This document shows positions 36,152-45,531 of a stretch of DNA of 64,000 bases, piece after piece (positions within the stretch are counted from its first letter, which is position 1; each line of letters begins with the position of its first letter). Origin of the DNA: Prevotella nigrescens. Its GTDB lineage: Bacteria > Bacteroidota > Bacteroidia > Bacteroidales > Bacteroidaceae. The stretch spans positions 740,001-804,000 of the forward strand of contig NZ_CP133465.1 of NCBI RefSeq assembly GCF_031191185.1, in the 5' to 3' direction. Below the pieces are notes generated by a model. The model was not told where the DNA came from. It did not search any database and was given only the letters and a program-made list of their open reading frames with translations. A program made the translations under genes and the position numbers.

Positions 36152-36243
36152 ATATTTTAATTTAGTGAATATAACGATTGTATCCGGCAAGCCTGCCGTC
36201 AGCAGGTTGCCAGACTAAAGCAACATTAATGACAATCACTAAA

Positions 36244-36627
36244 TCAAATCAAGAGCACGGTAAGTCTTTGCAGATACTGCCGTGGTGGACTATGCCAACA
36301 ATGGGGCATCAGCCGTATGGACGATGCTGTGAAAAGCAATGCAGGCAAAGCCAACAGCAACGTTACAAGCGACACAAGCAGCATCTGCTGCATAGGTTGC
36401 ATGTCGAAATGTGGCTGTGTGGCTTGGCTTACTTCGGCAAGCTTCAGTAGATGCACCGTCATGCAATGGTTTTCCGATGTCTCGCCACAGTCTTTGTCGT
36501 CCATCGGCATTTTGCCTACGGTTACATTCCCCGTATGGGCACATTGCATCACTACAAAGCCCGTTGCTGTCCATATAATCATGACAGACAGCAACAAAAA
36601 CAGTAGCATGTGCATTACTTTTCTCAT
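36244..36627 (-). CDS. Small membrane protein with Met/Cys/His metal-site features
   Basis: This 127-residue protein has an N-terminal hydrophobic helix (LLFLLLSVMIIWTATGFVVM) and a central segment with MQCAHTGN, KMPMDDKDCGET and NHCMTVH. The metal-type ligands there include Cys29, His31, Met40, Cys47, His54, Cys55 and His59. A second hydrophobic helix (LLVSLVTLLLALPALLF) follows near residues 83-100. No family is recognised with confidence. It is first in the operon with the TonB receptor and HMA protein, so a role in copper sensing or transfer is likely. Translation could also start at Met5 or Met7. Confidence 0.7.
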   Translation of the reverse strand: MRKVMHMLLFLLLSVMIIWTATGFVVMQCAHTGNVTVGKMPMDDKDCGETSENHCMTVHLLKLAEVSQATQPHFDMQPMQQMLLVSLVTLLLALPALLFTASSIRLMPHCWHSPPRQYLQRLTVLLI

Positions 36628-36635
36628 CGTGGGTG

Positions 36636-36643
36636 CAAAATTA
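36636..36643 (-). promoter_or_regulatory. Possible -7 element of the heavy-metal operon
   Basis: The minus strand reads TAATTTTG (match to TAnnTTTG) very close to the first start codon. If real, the transcript starts almost at the ATG, or the true start is the Met codon at 36615 or 36609. Confidence 0.4.
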
Positions 36644-36714
36644 CAATATAAAAACTTATATCTAATAGAATTAAATATACTTTAACGCTTGTCTGTATGT
36701 ATAGACTCGGCAAA

Positions 36715-36904
36715 CAGCTGTGTTTACTGGTAATCCGCAACGAGTTTTGTCGTAACCCCGAAGCGACGATTGTCGTAACCCCGAAGCGGCGATTGCCGTA
36801 ACCCCGAAGCGGCGATTGCCGTAACCCCGAAGCGACAATTGCCGTAACCCCGAAGCGGCGATTGGAGTAACTCCGTTGCTATTCTGGCAGTCTTTCAGAA
36901 GAGG
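36715..36904 (+). repeat. Tandem array of a 23-bp unit, long copy
   Basis: Five consecutive 23-bp units start at 36751, 36774, 36797, 36820 and 36843, each beginning CGTAACCCCGAAGCG, followed by a partial unit at 36866 (AGTAACTCCGTTGC). The units are nearly identical, with G/A changes in the second half. The flanks CAGCTGTGTTTA and TTCAGAAGAGG are the same as around the short copy at 7322-7418. The period is out of frame with codons, so it is not coding. It lies between the divergent heavy-metal operon and ddh. Confidence 0.9.
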
Positions 36905-36985
36905 TTTATTGATGAATTTACTTTATTATATTAGATGTTTTGGCAAAAAAAGCAGATATGTTTCCGCATAATCATATTTTTAGCG

Positions 36986-36993
36986 TAATTTTG
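36986..36993 (+). promoter_or_regulatory. -7 element of the ddh promoter
   Basis: TAATTTTG matches TAnnTTTG, 45 bp before the ddh start. The -33 region has only a weak match. Confidence 0.5.
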
Positions 36994-37038
36994 TATTCTA
37001 TAAAAGAATAGGTAAAACAACATTTAAGGCAAAAGATT

Positions 37039-37938
37039 ATGAAGAAAATCAGAGCAGCAGTAGTAGGCTACGGGAACATCGGGCACTACGCACTTGAGGC
37101 ACTCGAAGCCGCCAGAGACTTTGAAGTTGCAGGTATCGTACGACGTCAGGGCGATAAAGACAAACCACTGACGCTCACTCCATACGAGGTTGTAGACGAC
37201 ATTGCAAAACTGAAGAACGTTGATGTAGCCATTCTTGCCACACCTACACGCAGCTGTCCGGAATATGCAGAGCGCATTGTAGCAAAAGGCATTAACACAG
37301 TAGACTCTTTCGACATTCATACAAGCATATTGGCCTACCGCACGAAGCAAATGGAGAACTGCAAGAAGGCTGGCAAGGTGAGCGTCATTGCCGCTGGCTG
37401 GGACCCGGGCTCCGACTCCGTGGTGCGTGTACTGATGGAGAGCCTGGCACCCAAAGGCATCTCGTACACTAACTTCGGTCCCGGCATGTCGATGGGGCAC
37501 TCTGTTTGCGTGCGCAGCAAAGAAGGTGTGAAGAATGCACTTTCTGTAACCATTCCGTTGGGCGAAGGCATTCACCGTCGTATGGTATATGTAGAATTGG
37601 AAGACGGCGCAAGGCTCGAAGATGTAACGAAAGCCATCAAGGCCGACCCTTACTTTGCACACGACGAAACTCACGTGTTCGCCGTAGCAAGCGTGGACGA
37701 CTTGCGCGACATGGGGCACGGTGTACATCTTATCCGTAAAGGTGTGAGTGGAAAGACGCAGAACCAACGTATTGAATTCGATATGAGCATCAATAACCCT
37801 GCACTGACAGGACAGATACTTGTGAACTGCGCACGTGCAACCATGCGGCTGACACCGGGTTGCTACACCATGCCGGAGATACCAGTAATAGACTATCTGC
37901 CTGCATCGCGCGAAGAGGTTATCAACACATTGGTATAA
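37039..37938 (+). CDS. ddh: meso-Diaminopimelate dehydrogenase
   Basis: This 299-residue NADPH-dependent enzyme makes meso-diaminopimelate from tetrahydrodipicolinate and ammonia in one step, for peptidoglycan and lysine. The Rossmann start KIRAAVVGYGNIGHYALEAL is diagnostic. VDSFDIHTSILAYR, AAGWDPGSDSVVRVLME, NFGPGMSMGHSVCVRS and the C-terminal PALTGQILVNCARA match the family over full length. It shows that the organism can use the dehydrogenase route of lysine synthesis. It has its own promoter and no operon partner. A long reverse-strand frame over the same bases is a shadow. Confidence 0.97.
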   Translation: MKKIRAAVVGYGNIGHYALEALEAARDFEVAGIVRRQGDKDKPLTLTPYEVVDDIAKLKNVDVAILATPTRSCPEYAERIVAKGINTVDSFDIHTSILAYRTKQMENCKKAGKVSVIAAGWDPGSDSVVRVLMESLAPKGISYTNFGPGMSMGHSVCVRSKEGVKNALSVTIPLGEGIHRRMVYVELEDGARLEDVTKAIKADPYFAHDETHVFAVASVDDLRDMGHGVHLIRKGVSGKTQNQRIEFDMSINNPALTGQILVNCARATMRLTPGCYTMPEIPVIDYLPASREEVINTLV

Positions 37939-38065
37939 CAACCACTATTGTTACGCTGTTGCCTATCTTGCTCCTCAAGCAAATGAGAGCAACTGTAGGC
38001 AATAGCTGACCGATTGCGTTTACAAGACAATATCCGCACAAAAACTAATTGTAGAAACAGTAGAA

Positions 38066-38398
38066 ATGGAAAAGGCATTAAAGAGCTTTATTACGCAATT
38101 CCAACATAAAATTCCGCAACACATAAGCCTGTCAGTAGACTACGACAAGATTTCGAAGAAACTAAAACAGTACCACATTAACTTAGAGTCGAAGTCGTTA
38201 CATAAGCTTTGGGGATATATACAGACGAAGGAAAAGCCATCTAAAAAGACATTAGACCGACTGGCATTATTTGCCGGCTTCCAGACATGGAACGATTTGC
38301 TTACAGCTATTCATGGCAACTGCGATGGACAATTGAACTACGAGAATAAAAATGACAAGAAGCAAGCAGGACATAAAAGCGAGCGTACAGAGGTTTAA
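38066..38398 (+). CDS. Small hypothetical protein
   Basis: This 110-residue basic, soluble protein has a helical N-terminus (MEKALKSFITQFQHKIPQH), the stretch SLHKLWGYIQTKEKPSKKTLDRLALFAGFQTWNDL and a polar tail. The middle resembles a short helix-turn-helix-like segment found at the start of some Prevotella hypothetical proteins, a recognition from memory. No signal peptide is seen. It lies 127 bp after ddh and is closed by a double hairpin terminator that overlaps its stop codon. Confidence 0.65.
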   Translation: MEKALKSFITQFQHKIPQHISLSVDYDKISKKLKQYHINLESKSLHKLWGYIQTKEKPSKKTLDRLALFAGFQTWNDLLTAIHGNCDGQLNYENKNDKKQAGHKSERTEV

Positions 38399-38446
38399 TC
38401 TGATACGCTCGCTTAAGGCAGACTACTCTAAGAAGCAGTCTTTTTA
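38377..38446 (+). terminator. Double-hairpin terminator between convergent genes
   Basis: The first stem AAGCGAGCGTA (38377-38387) / TACGCTCGCTT (38404-38414) is perfect over 11 bp and overlaps the end of the small gene. The second stem AGACT/AGTCT (38420-38441) is followed by TTTTT. It can also slow transcription from the convergent secreted-protein operon. Confidence 0.75.
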
Positions 38447-38459
38447 GAAAGTTCTCATA

Positions 38460-40244
38460 CTATTTCAGAACCATCTTCTTGACAAAAGTCTTGTTGCCAT
38501 CTACACATTTAATAATATATACTCCACTTGGAATGGCTTGGTTGGGAACTTCTACACCATAAATGTTGTAGATATATACCTTTCCAGCGAAACCATTCAC
38601 GTTGAGTGTGCCGTTGGCAAACGTAAACTCGGGTACAAGCAACGTTCTGTTATCGGAAATAGATGTAGACGGGTCTGGCATAACCTTGGTTTCTGCAGCA
38701 TTCTCTATCTCACCCTTGCTGTTGAGCAACAATGCTACGAGATACAGATTGTCGGCATTCTGCACCTTGTCAGGGACGGTAAGCTGAGCTGCATATTCTA
38801 CAGTTTCGTCTGCCTTTACACTGGTAGGGATACTGCCGTCTACACCGTAGAAGCTGTAGTTCATGCGTGCCACGTGGTCCATATCAATAGAAGCTGCTCC
38901 AGGAAGACTTTCGAAGCCACCCATTTGTCCATTGCCACCACCCGAATAGTAGTTGGATTGCTTGTAGCCTTTGATGCCATTTTCTATCAGAACGAAAGAA
39001 ACCTTATAGTTTACGTTTTGTTCGTCAGCGAAGAATGTGGTGAGAGCCTTTGCATTGATTTTCTTCTTGGTGTCGTCAGTAAAGTTTGCCTCGATTTCTA
39101 CGCCTATATGCGGTGGAGTAGCCACAGCCTTGTTGTGCATTACTTCTAAAGTTCCTGCTTCTGGAGAAGTAGGATTTTTCAGGTTGCGGTTGATATAACA
39201 ATTTGGATAGCCTTTGAATTCCAGCTTGCTATAAGAGTTTGTTGTCAAGGCGTCGTTCTTATGTACGGCAATGCCGATAAAGGTTTCTGGGTATTTCTCA
39301 GACATGTGTTTGAAAGCTACGATACCTCTCGGACACCAACCACACCACGTTCCCGTTCCCTCTTCCACAACGAAACGCTGTTTAGGAACAGAACTCTTTA
39401 CCTTCACATTCGTATAAGCGATGTTGTTTCCAGCGTATGCATCAGCTTCATCATCGACATTGACAAGGTTGAATTTTACTGTATGAGCGCCCTCTTTGTC
39501 GAAGCCGGGATAGTCTATCGTGAATGTCTTCTCCACATTAGAGCCCATAACAGTTTTAAATTCCATTACTTTCTCTTCCGCATTGTCTATAGTGTAGCTC
39601 ACCTTAAGCTTTCGGGCAATACGCGGACTTAGATTTATTACGCCGAATTCGAACTTGCAAGGCGTGCCTTTCTTTACAACAACGTTTTTGTTCGCATAGA
39701 GCCACAAGTCCTTAGGCATATCTTCGCCTGAGATTTGCGCCTGAATGGTTAGGGCAAGTGCCTCATAGTTTTTGTCGGTAGCATAGTTCTTCCAACCATC
39801 TCCTAAGTCAGCCCAGCAGCCATTTTGCGAATACATTTCTGAACGACCCATCGACTTGTTATCGCCATCGTAGCTGTAACCAATGTAGAAAGCGTCGCCA
39901 TCTATGGTGTAAGTAGAACTTAGCTTGACGTTGTTCCAGCCATTGTAGAGATCGCCTGCTGTTTTTGTAACAGCACTCTCCCCATTGAGATTTTTCGTAA
40001 TGAAGACTTTTACGTTCCTTGCCATTGCAGCCAAACCTATTCTAACCATAGAAATGGTTTTCCCCTTGTACATCTGGGCTACTTCGGAAGGAATATAAAT
40101 TGCACCTTTGGCAGCCTTTTTACCACCAAATTCACCTGTTACTTTGTTATTACAATAGCCCCAGTAGCAATTGCTTGGGGTTGCTTGTGCCTCGATAGAT
40201 ATGAAACTAAGAAGCAACAGAAAAAGAAATACTGCCTTTTTCAT
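38460..40244 (-). CDS. T9SS cargo: Omp28-like thioredoxin-fold protein with CxxC
   Basis: This 594-residue secreted protein has a signal peptide ending near IEAQ. The N-terminal beta region is shared with the next gene (YNGWNNVKLSSTYTI). A central Omp28-like domain has the thioredoxin-type site EGTGTWCGWCPRGIVAF, then FIGIAVHKNDAL and KGYPNCYINR. The end is a T9SS type A sorting domain (VYIYNIYGVEV ... PSGVYIIKCVDGNKTFVKKM). It should cross the outer membrane through the T9SS encoded at 0.2-6.3 kb and could catalyse disulfide exchange at the surface. It is fourth in a minus-strand cluster, 10 bp after its neighbour. Confidence 0.88.
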   Translation of the reverse strand: MKKAVFLFLLLLSFISIEAQATPSNCYWGYCNNKVTGEFGGKKAAKGAIYIPSEVAQMYKGKTISMVRIGLAAMARNVKVFITKNLNGESAVTKTAGDLYNGWNNVKLSSTYTIDGDAFYIGYSYDGDNKSMGRSEMYSQNGCWADLGDGWKNYATDKNYEALALTIQAQISGEDMPKDLWLYANKNVVVKKGTPCKFEFGVINLSPRIARKLKVSYTIDNAEEKVMEFKTVMGSNVEKTFTIDYPGFDKEGAHTVKFNLVNVDDEADAYAGNNIAYTNVKVKSSVPKQRFVVEEGTGTWCGWCPRGIVAFKHMSEKYPETFIGIAVHKNDALTTNSYSKLEFKGYPNCYINRNLKNPTSPEAGTLEVMHNKAVATPPHIGVEIEANFTDDTKKKINAKALTTFFADEQNVNYKVSFVLIENGIKGYKQSNYYSGGGNGQMGGFESLPGAASIDMDHVARMNYSFYGVDGSIPTSVKADETVEYAAQLTVPDKVQNADNLYLVALLLNSKGEIENAAETKVMPDPSTSISDNRTLLVPEFTFANGTLNVNGFAGKVYIYNIYGVEVPNQAIPSGVYIIKCVDGNKTFVKKMVLK

Positions 40245-40254
40245 ATTATTTTAA

Positions 40255-42186
40255 TTAATGGGTTATACAAACTTTTTGTGTAATGGTGTCTTTGCCATTT
40301 GTAGCCTTTAGTATATAGAGACCATCTTTCAGCAGATTTACGTTCACACTTCGCCCAGATATATCGTAAATGCCAGCCAATTTCCAGCCTTTAGACATCA
40401 ATATCTTTCCATTTACTACGTAGAAAGCCTTATCGTTAGTAGTCATAGTATGCGAAGTAATGCCTGTAGGATCAACACAAGGAGCCTGCGTGGTGTTGTA
40501 GATGGTACGTTTTTCTACATCTTCATTGTAGTTGTTTACAAAAGAAACAATACGCATATTCTTTATATTCCAATCAGGTTTAATCTTCACAGAATAGGTT
40601 TTCTCAAAGTCGTATTTAGAAATATCAAGAGCATCGCCCCACGCATTGCTGCTGAGAACAGCTCGTAACACTCCATTTTGTATATACGTATCTTTGCCTT
40701 GCTGCTGTTTGCTGCTAATGCCATCTTCTACCAACCACGTGGTTAAGCGCAAGTCGGTCTGCAATGGCATCTCGTTTGTTCCGGCATGACCACTAACCTT
40801 TACGTTCATTTGCGTACCATTAACTTTGGGTTCTGCCTTCAGCGTTACGAAAGAGTATACGTTCTTGGCTAAATCAACGAGCTTGGTAACTGCTTCTCCG
40901 TCTGCAATAAAGTAGGCAGGTCCTGGATCTTCAAGTCCGCTAACAATAATGCGGTCTACGGCAATGGCAGGAACAAAGGTTTTAGATTTACCATATAGCT
41001 GTTCGTATTCGGTTTCTTCAGGAATACGGAATTGGTCTTTGTGTTGTTTATAGTCGAGATGGTGTTTTACACGAACAACATCTTCGCGTGAGCCTAATAT
41101 ATCGGTGTAGACCTCGTCGGCTGTTGTGCATTCATTATACCCTTCGGAAGTAAACTCTTCGAAAAGCACGGAACGCTCCACCGGACCTGTTCCTTCTTTG
41201 AAAGAGAAGCCCTTACGCTCTGCAGAATTATCCTTCATATCAGGGTCGGTAGCTCCATTCACTTTCGTAATAGTGAAAGAAGCGGTGAAGTTCCCTTCAG
41301 CAGGAATAGAGATATTGTCTAACTTTATTTTCTGAGGTTCATTGTTTGGCACATTGAAACCATTGAGCACAACTTCCTTGCTCTGCAGTCCTTTAGCCGA
41401 AACAGTAACAGTAAGAGAATTGACAGGTGTCGTTCCATTGTTCTGAATATAGGCAATGTAAGACTTTGGTTTATTTTGTTCGACATATTCTCCACCATCG
41501 TCAGATGTTAATTTCATCAGTGAAACATCGTTGTTTGGTACGGTATTGCCAGACACAACGGCACGGATACAGATATTCTTCCCTATTCCGTTTGTGTTAC
41601 TGAACCAATTCATGTCGTACCCATACCAGTTTCCTCCCGGCACTGCGTAGCGGCTTTCATCGAACAAGAGACAGTCGTAGTCTTCTCCGTCTTCCAAGTA
41701 GAGTATGTAACCAATATAAAGGTTCATATTCTTCTTAATCGTTACGGGGTTTTTAAAGCTCATCTTGTTCCAGCCTTCTTTGTAAGTGGTTGATGCCCCT
41801 TGGGCTAACGTAGTTCCTTGCATGTCCTTAAGATCGGTACAAATAAAGTATTCAGCTAAATTTCCACGCTTAGGACTGATTGCAAATTCTATAGATTCAA
41901 TCTTGTCTCCGACATATTTGTTTAATACATCTGATGGGAAATAGGCTGCAGCATGGTACTTGTGCGAACCTGTTATCTGTGCAATTAAACCACGGCTTGC
42001 TTCTGTCGTGCAGTAGCCTATGTGCATTTTATCTTTAGCTTCTGGTGCTTTAATACTCTGGTTTGAAGATGGAAGAGTTTTTAATTTAAAGACTCCTTCG
42101 CTTGCAGACTGAGCAAACAAGCCTCCCCCCGTAAAGGGAAGGCTTGCAAAAATTGACAGAAATATATATTTTCTGATAGCGTTCAT
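40255..42186 (-). CDS. T9SS cargo: Omp28-like protein lacking the CxxC site
   Basis: This 643-residue secreted protein is related to its downstream neighbour. It has a signal peptide ending near LFAQ, the same N-terminal beta module (YKEGWNKMSFKNPVTIKK), and the Omp28-like region beginning VLFEEFTSEGYNECTTADEV. At this position the neighbour has CGWC; here only one Cys remains, so thioredoxin-type redox activity is unlikely. RVKHHLDYKQHKDQF and VPAIAVDRIIV follow. It ends with a T9SS sorting domain (GWKLAGIYDISGRSVNVN, DGLYILKATNGKDTITQKV). The start lies 2 bp after the preceding gene stop, so the genes are tightly coupled. Confidence 0.86.
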   Translation of the reverse strand: MNAIRKYIFLSIFASLPFTGGGLFAQSASEGVFKLKTLPSSNQSIKAPEAKDKMHIGYCTTEASRGLIAQITGSHKYHAAAYFPSDVLNKYVGDKIESIEFAISPKRGNLAEYFICTDLKDMQGTTLAQGASTTYKEGWNKMSFKNPVTIKKNMNLYIGYILYLEDGEDYDCLLFDESRYAVPGGNWYGYDMNWFSNTNGIGKNICIRAVVSGNTVPNNDVSLMKLTSDDGGEYVEQNKPKSYIAYIQNNGTTPVNSLTVTVSAKGLQSKEVVLNGFNVPNNEPQKIKLDNISIPAEGNFTASFTITKVNGATDPDMKDNSAERKGFSFKEGTGPVERSVLFEEFTSEGYNECTTADEVYTDILGSREDVVRVKHHLDYKQHKDQFRIPEETEYEQLYGKSKTFVPAIAVDRIIVSGLEDPGPAYFIADGEAVTKLVDLAKNVYSFVTLKAEPKVNGTQMNVKVSGHAGTNEMPLQTDLRLTTWLVEDGISSKQQQGKDTYIQNGVLRAVLSSNAWGDALDISKYDFEKTYSVKIKPDWNIKNMRIVSFVNNYNEDVEKRTIYNTTQAPCVDPTGITSHTMTTNDKAFYVVNGKILMSKGWKLAGIYDISGRSVNVNLLKDGLYILKATNGKDTITQKVCITH

Positions 42187-42188
42187 TG

Positions 42189-45100
42189 TTATTTTACATT
42201 AAGTTTCACACTTGTAACAACACCATTCTTGTCGATTGTACGAACAATATAGAGTCCGGTTGGCAAGTTTACCTTGGTGCGTCCGATACCCATAGCCTTA
42301 ACAGTCTTAACTATTTTACCATCTACAGAATAGAAGTTAGCCACCTTGACATTCTTATCGAAGGTTATCATATCTGTATTTGTGTCATAGAAGAATGTTT
42401 TGTTTGCTACATGTGCATTGCTGATATTATTAGCAACATCGAAACCAAGATAGAGAATTGGAGCCGAATTGTAAGCATGCGATTTCGTTACTTCGAATGG
42501 AGAAGCTTCTGCATACTCTAACATTCTGTATATATTAGACGTGTTGGCATTGAACACTTTATACACTGCACAGAACATAAGGTTAGATGGAACAGCATCT
42601 TCTTTCTCGAAAACAACTATTAAATTCTTTGTCTTATCGTATTTAAACGGAGTATTAAGGTCGAATGCCAATATGTTATTGCGACCTGGTTCGAGGGTGA
42701 ATGTACCGTCGTAAACGAGCGTTAACTCGTTGTTCGGCAACCATTGTGTACGAGAAGTGAAGCTTTCTTTATCTGTATGTGCGAGATATATCTTCACGTG
42801 GAAAGGATCAGTTCTATCGGTCAAGTTGTCGTTAGCGTTGTAAATATAACCTAAACGCTTGATGTTTCCATCTTTATCAGCCTTTATTTCAGATGCGAGA
42901 TAAACAGATTGGGTTCTCTCATAAGTATCACTGTTCATGCAAGGACCGTGTGTATCCTCTGATTCGTCTTTACCGCTGGTTACAATATTTGTCCATGGAG
43001 TAGTTCCTGCTGGATTAACTTTAATGCGAGCAACAGCCGTTTTGTCGTTGCTATGCTCTTGGTCACCTTCTAATTCAACCACTGCATAGAAGTCGAACAT
43101 ACCATCTTTGGTTGGGTTAAACGTTACAGGAACATCTGCAATCTTGCCAGCTTCCAATGTAGGAACGGTTGATGTTTCGCCAACAAGCGTCTTTGTACCT
43201 TCATCGTCGCAGTAAATCTTGATGCTATACTTGCTTTGAGTTTTAGAGCCAACGTTGCGAATCTTAACGGTGCACTTGTTATCGTAACCGACAACAGCCT
43301 CTTGGATACCGTTTATTGTAAATGCCTTCAAATCGTTTTCAGCAACATAATCTACATTAAGACCAAACAATCTGAAGCTGTTATACTGGCTGTGTGTAGC
43401 GATAGACATTCCAAAGTAATATGTTCCGTCTGCTGGAGCAGTGAACATATCCTCGAGTTTCTCGCGAGTGTACATATTCTTGTAAGAGCAATCTTTCACT
43501 TCGCGGATTACTGTAGCATCTTTTAGATCTTCACCATTCGTTCCCATCGTCAGTTTCAAGTCGAAAGGAGTTTCTTTTTGGTGTGCATAGAAGTCGGTCG
43601 TAATACGATAGGTCTTTCCGCCTTCGAGCTTAAGAGGAGGTGAAGTAACGAATCCTTGAGCCTCTTGATAGTTGCTATATCCAATCAAACACTTAGAATC
43701 TTCATCGTATCCACCACAATAATAGAAGAAGATAGACTGATTGGTTGGACAGAACCAACGGTTCGCATCATCTTGAGTTGCGAAATTCAGCTTGATAGGA
43801 GTCTTCAGTGCACTACCAGCCATAATTCCTTCAGATTCAGCAACCTCTCCTTCACCAGCATTACTCTTAGCCATAATCTTGTAAGAGTACTTCTGTTGTT
43901 CGCCTAAAGTTTTGTCCTCGTATGAAGTTGCAGTCAAATCTTTTGCCACTACAACGTTATCTGGCATACGTGTTAATGTGTAAGTCAGCTCTGATTCCTT
44001 GATATAGCCATTGTTTAAGCCCTTCGTAGGTGCTTCCCACGATAGAGCTATGCCGGTACCTTTCTTCTGTATCTTGATGTTTTGCACTGCACCAGGAACA
44101 TCAACGCCCATATAGCAACGTATGCTGTCGGGTACACCTTTCTCACCAGCTACTCTTGAAGCTACAACATAATATGTATTGATACCTGTATGTGGCTTTT
44201 TGTCGATGTATTGCATTGGTTGTCCAACTTTGTTTGTTGCGTCAATCGTTGCAATCAAATCAGCATTTTCAGTAGAAAGTAAAGTCTTTGTCGGTGTAAG
44301 TTCAGTTGTTGTTACATTTGGTTTCTTGCGATAAACCAACACTTCTTTAAGTTCTGTAAGGTCAGAACCATTCCATGCCTTTGTTGGATTTACCCATTTG
44401 ATGGTATCAACCATTGCTCCATTAACATCAGCGCGTGCATCTATGCTTGATACTTGTGCAGGTGCGGTACGCTTATCAGCCACCATATATGGGATAGTAA
44501 GACCAACAAAAGAGTTACCTACATTGAACCATGATTTATCTTGATAGGTTCCTGTTGCTGTATCAATCGTATAAAGACTTGTAGCTCCATAGCTACCAAC
44601 TGGAATCCACCAAAGATTTCCTGTAGTGAAGTCGAAACTCATAGTACCAAAGTACTTCTGTATATAAGCTTCACCCCATTTACTCTTACATTCTACCTTT
44701 GTCAATTCGTTGAAATCTTTATCGAATTTAACGAGTTCGGTTCCTACTACAACTTCTTCGTTTTCGCTTTTTCCTTTCGGACGCAGCATATAACAATTAC
44801 CGTCATAGTCGAAGCTGAGATTATAATAAACCCGATCGAAATCTTTTACTTTATTAAATTCGCCCGTTGTTTTATCGATTGTGTAAAGTGCAGAGAAGGC
44901 ACTTACGATTTTTTCTTCGCCATCTATAATCTTTGTAACATAGTCTTTACCCAGTCCATATATTTCTTGGGTAGCCTGATTGTAGCTCAATGCATATACG
45001 TCGTAGCCAGTATACCATCTTTGTTTTTCAGTATTGTTAAACTTATAGATAGTTGTTGTGTCGCCAGTCGCTACATTTAATTTAGCAAAATACAACGGCA

Positions 45101-45479
45101 TTACTCCATAAGTGTAAGATTGACAGAAGATTGTATAGCAATCTTTTCCATCAAAGGCAGAACAATATGGACCATGAGCTTGGTGTTGGTCATCTTCCGG
45201 CGTAAAGTTCTTTAATGTTGTATATTCAGAAGCTTTACCTGTGCGGAACTTTATCCAGCCGCGTTTCTTGTTCTGACTTACCAACTGTCCCGCATACATG
45301 GTGATTCCCTTTGCCTTGTCGTCGATGGCTTGAGGTGTACGACGAGGTGGAGCCATCATTATTGTCTTTGTAGGTTTTTCCCATAATTTGGGAAAACTGT
45401 TTGTGGTCGTTTGTCCGGAAGCAGGAATCGCAGCCAAACTCGCGAACAAAAAACCAGTTAAATAAGAAAGCTGTTTCAT
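42189..45479 (-). CDS. T9SS cargo: large secreted protein with Fn3 and adhesin-like domains
   Basis: This 1096-residue protein has a signal peptide ending near ASGQ. Its N-terminal repeats look like a beta-propeller (ALYTIDKTTGEFNKVKDF, SLYTIDTATGTYQD). Fn3-like parts follow (PGAVQNIKIQKKGTGIALSW), then a jelly-roll region like cleaved-adhesin modules (GFVTSPPLKLEGGKTYRITT) and a CARDB-like region (VRNVGSKTQSKYSIKIYCD in part). The sorting domain ends with GLYIVRTIDKNGVVTSVKLN. The N-terminus contains a conserved-looking APPRR stretch. It is a close architectural paralogue of the next upstream protein. It is likely a surface adhesin or binding protein; ligand unknown. Confidence 0.85.
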   Translation of the reverse strand: MKQLSYLTGFLFASLAAIPASGQTTTNSFPKLWEKPTKTIMMAPPRRTPQAIDDKAKGITMYAGQLVSQNKKRGWIKFRTGKASEYTTLKNFTPEDDQHQAHGPYCSAFDGKDCYTIFCQSYTYGVMPLYFAKLNVATGDTTTIYKFNNTEKQRWYTGYDVYALSYNQATQEIYGLGKDYVTKIIDGEEKIVSAFSALYTIDKTTGEFNKVKDFDRVYYNLSFDYDGNCYMLRPKGKSENEEVVVGTELVKFDKDFNELTKVECKSKWGEAYIQKYFGTMSFDFTTGNLWWIPVGSYGATSLYTIDTATGTYQDKSWFNVGNSFVGLTIPYMVADKRTAPAQVSSIDARADVNGAMVDTIKWVNPTKAWNGSDLTELKEVLVYRKKPNVTTTELTPTKTLLSTENADLIATIDATNKVGQPMQYIDKKPHTGINTYYVVASRVAGEKGVPDSIRCYMGVDVPGAVQNIKIQKKGTGIALSWEAPTKGLNNGYIKESELTYTLTRMPDNVVVAKDLTATSYEDKTLGEQQKYSYKIMAKSNAGEGEVAESEGIMAGSALKTPIKLNFATQDDANRWFCPTNQSIFFYYCGGYDEDSKCLIGYSNYQEAQGFVTSPPLKLEGGKTYRITTDFYAHQKETPFDLKLTMGTNGEDLKDATVIREVKDCSYKNMYTREKLEDMFTAPADGTYYFGMSIATHSQYNSFRLFGLNVDYVAENDLKAFTINGIQEAVVGYDNKCTVKIRNVGSKTQSKYSIKIYCDDEGTKTLVGETSTVPTLEAGKIADVPVTFNPTKDGMFDFYAVVELEGDQEHSNDKTAVARIKVNPAGTTPWTNIVTSGKDESEDTHGPCMNSDTYERTQSVYLASEIKADKDGNIKRLGYIYNANDNLTDRTDPFHVKIYLAHTDKESFTSRTQWLPNNELTLVYDGTFTLEPGRNNILAFDLNTPFKYDKTKNLIVVFEKEDAVPSNLMFCAVYKVFNANTSNIYRMLEYAEASPFEVTKSHAYNSAPILYLGFDVANNISNAHVANKTFFYDTNTDMITFDKNVKVANFYSVDGKIVKTVKAMGIGRTKVNLPTGLYIVRTIDKNGVVTSVKLNVK

Positions 45480-45531
45480 GTTTAAAATGATTTAATGTTA
45501 AAATGGAATATGTTTAATAATTATAAAATTG

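Noticed and set aside
37024..37941. 305-codon minus-strand frame
   Set aside because: It lies entirely over ddh, whose protein matches its family over full length. The reverse frame is Cys/His-rich without recognisable domains and is a shadow.
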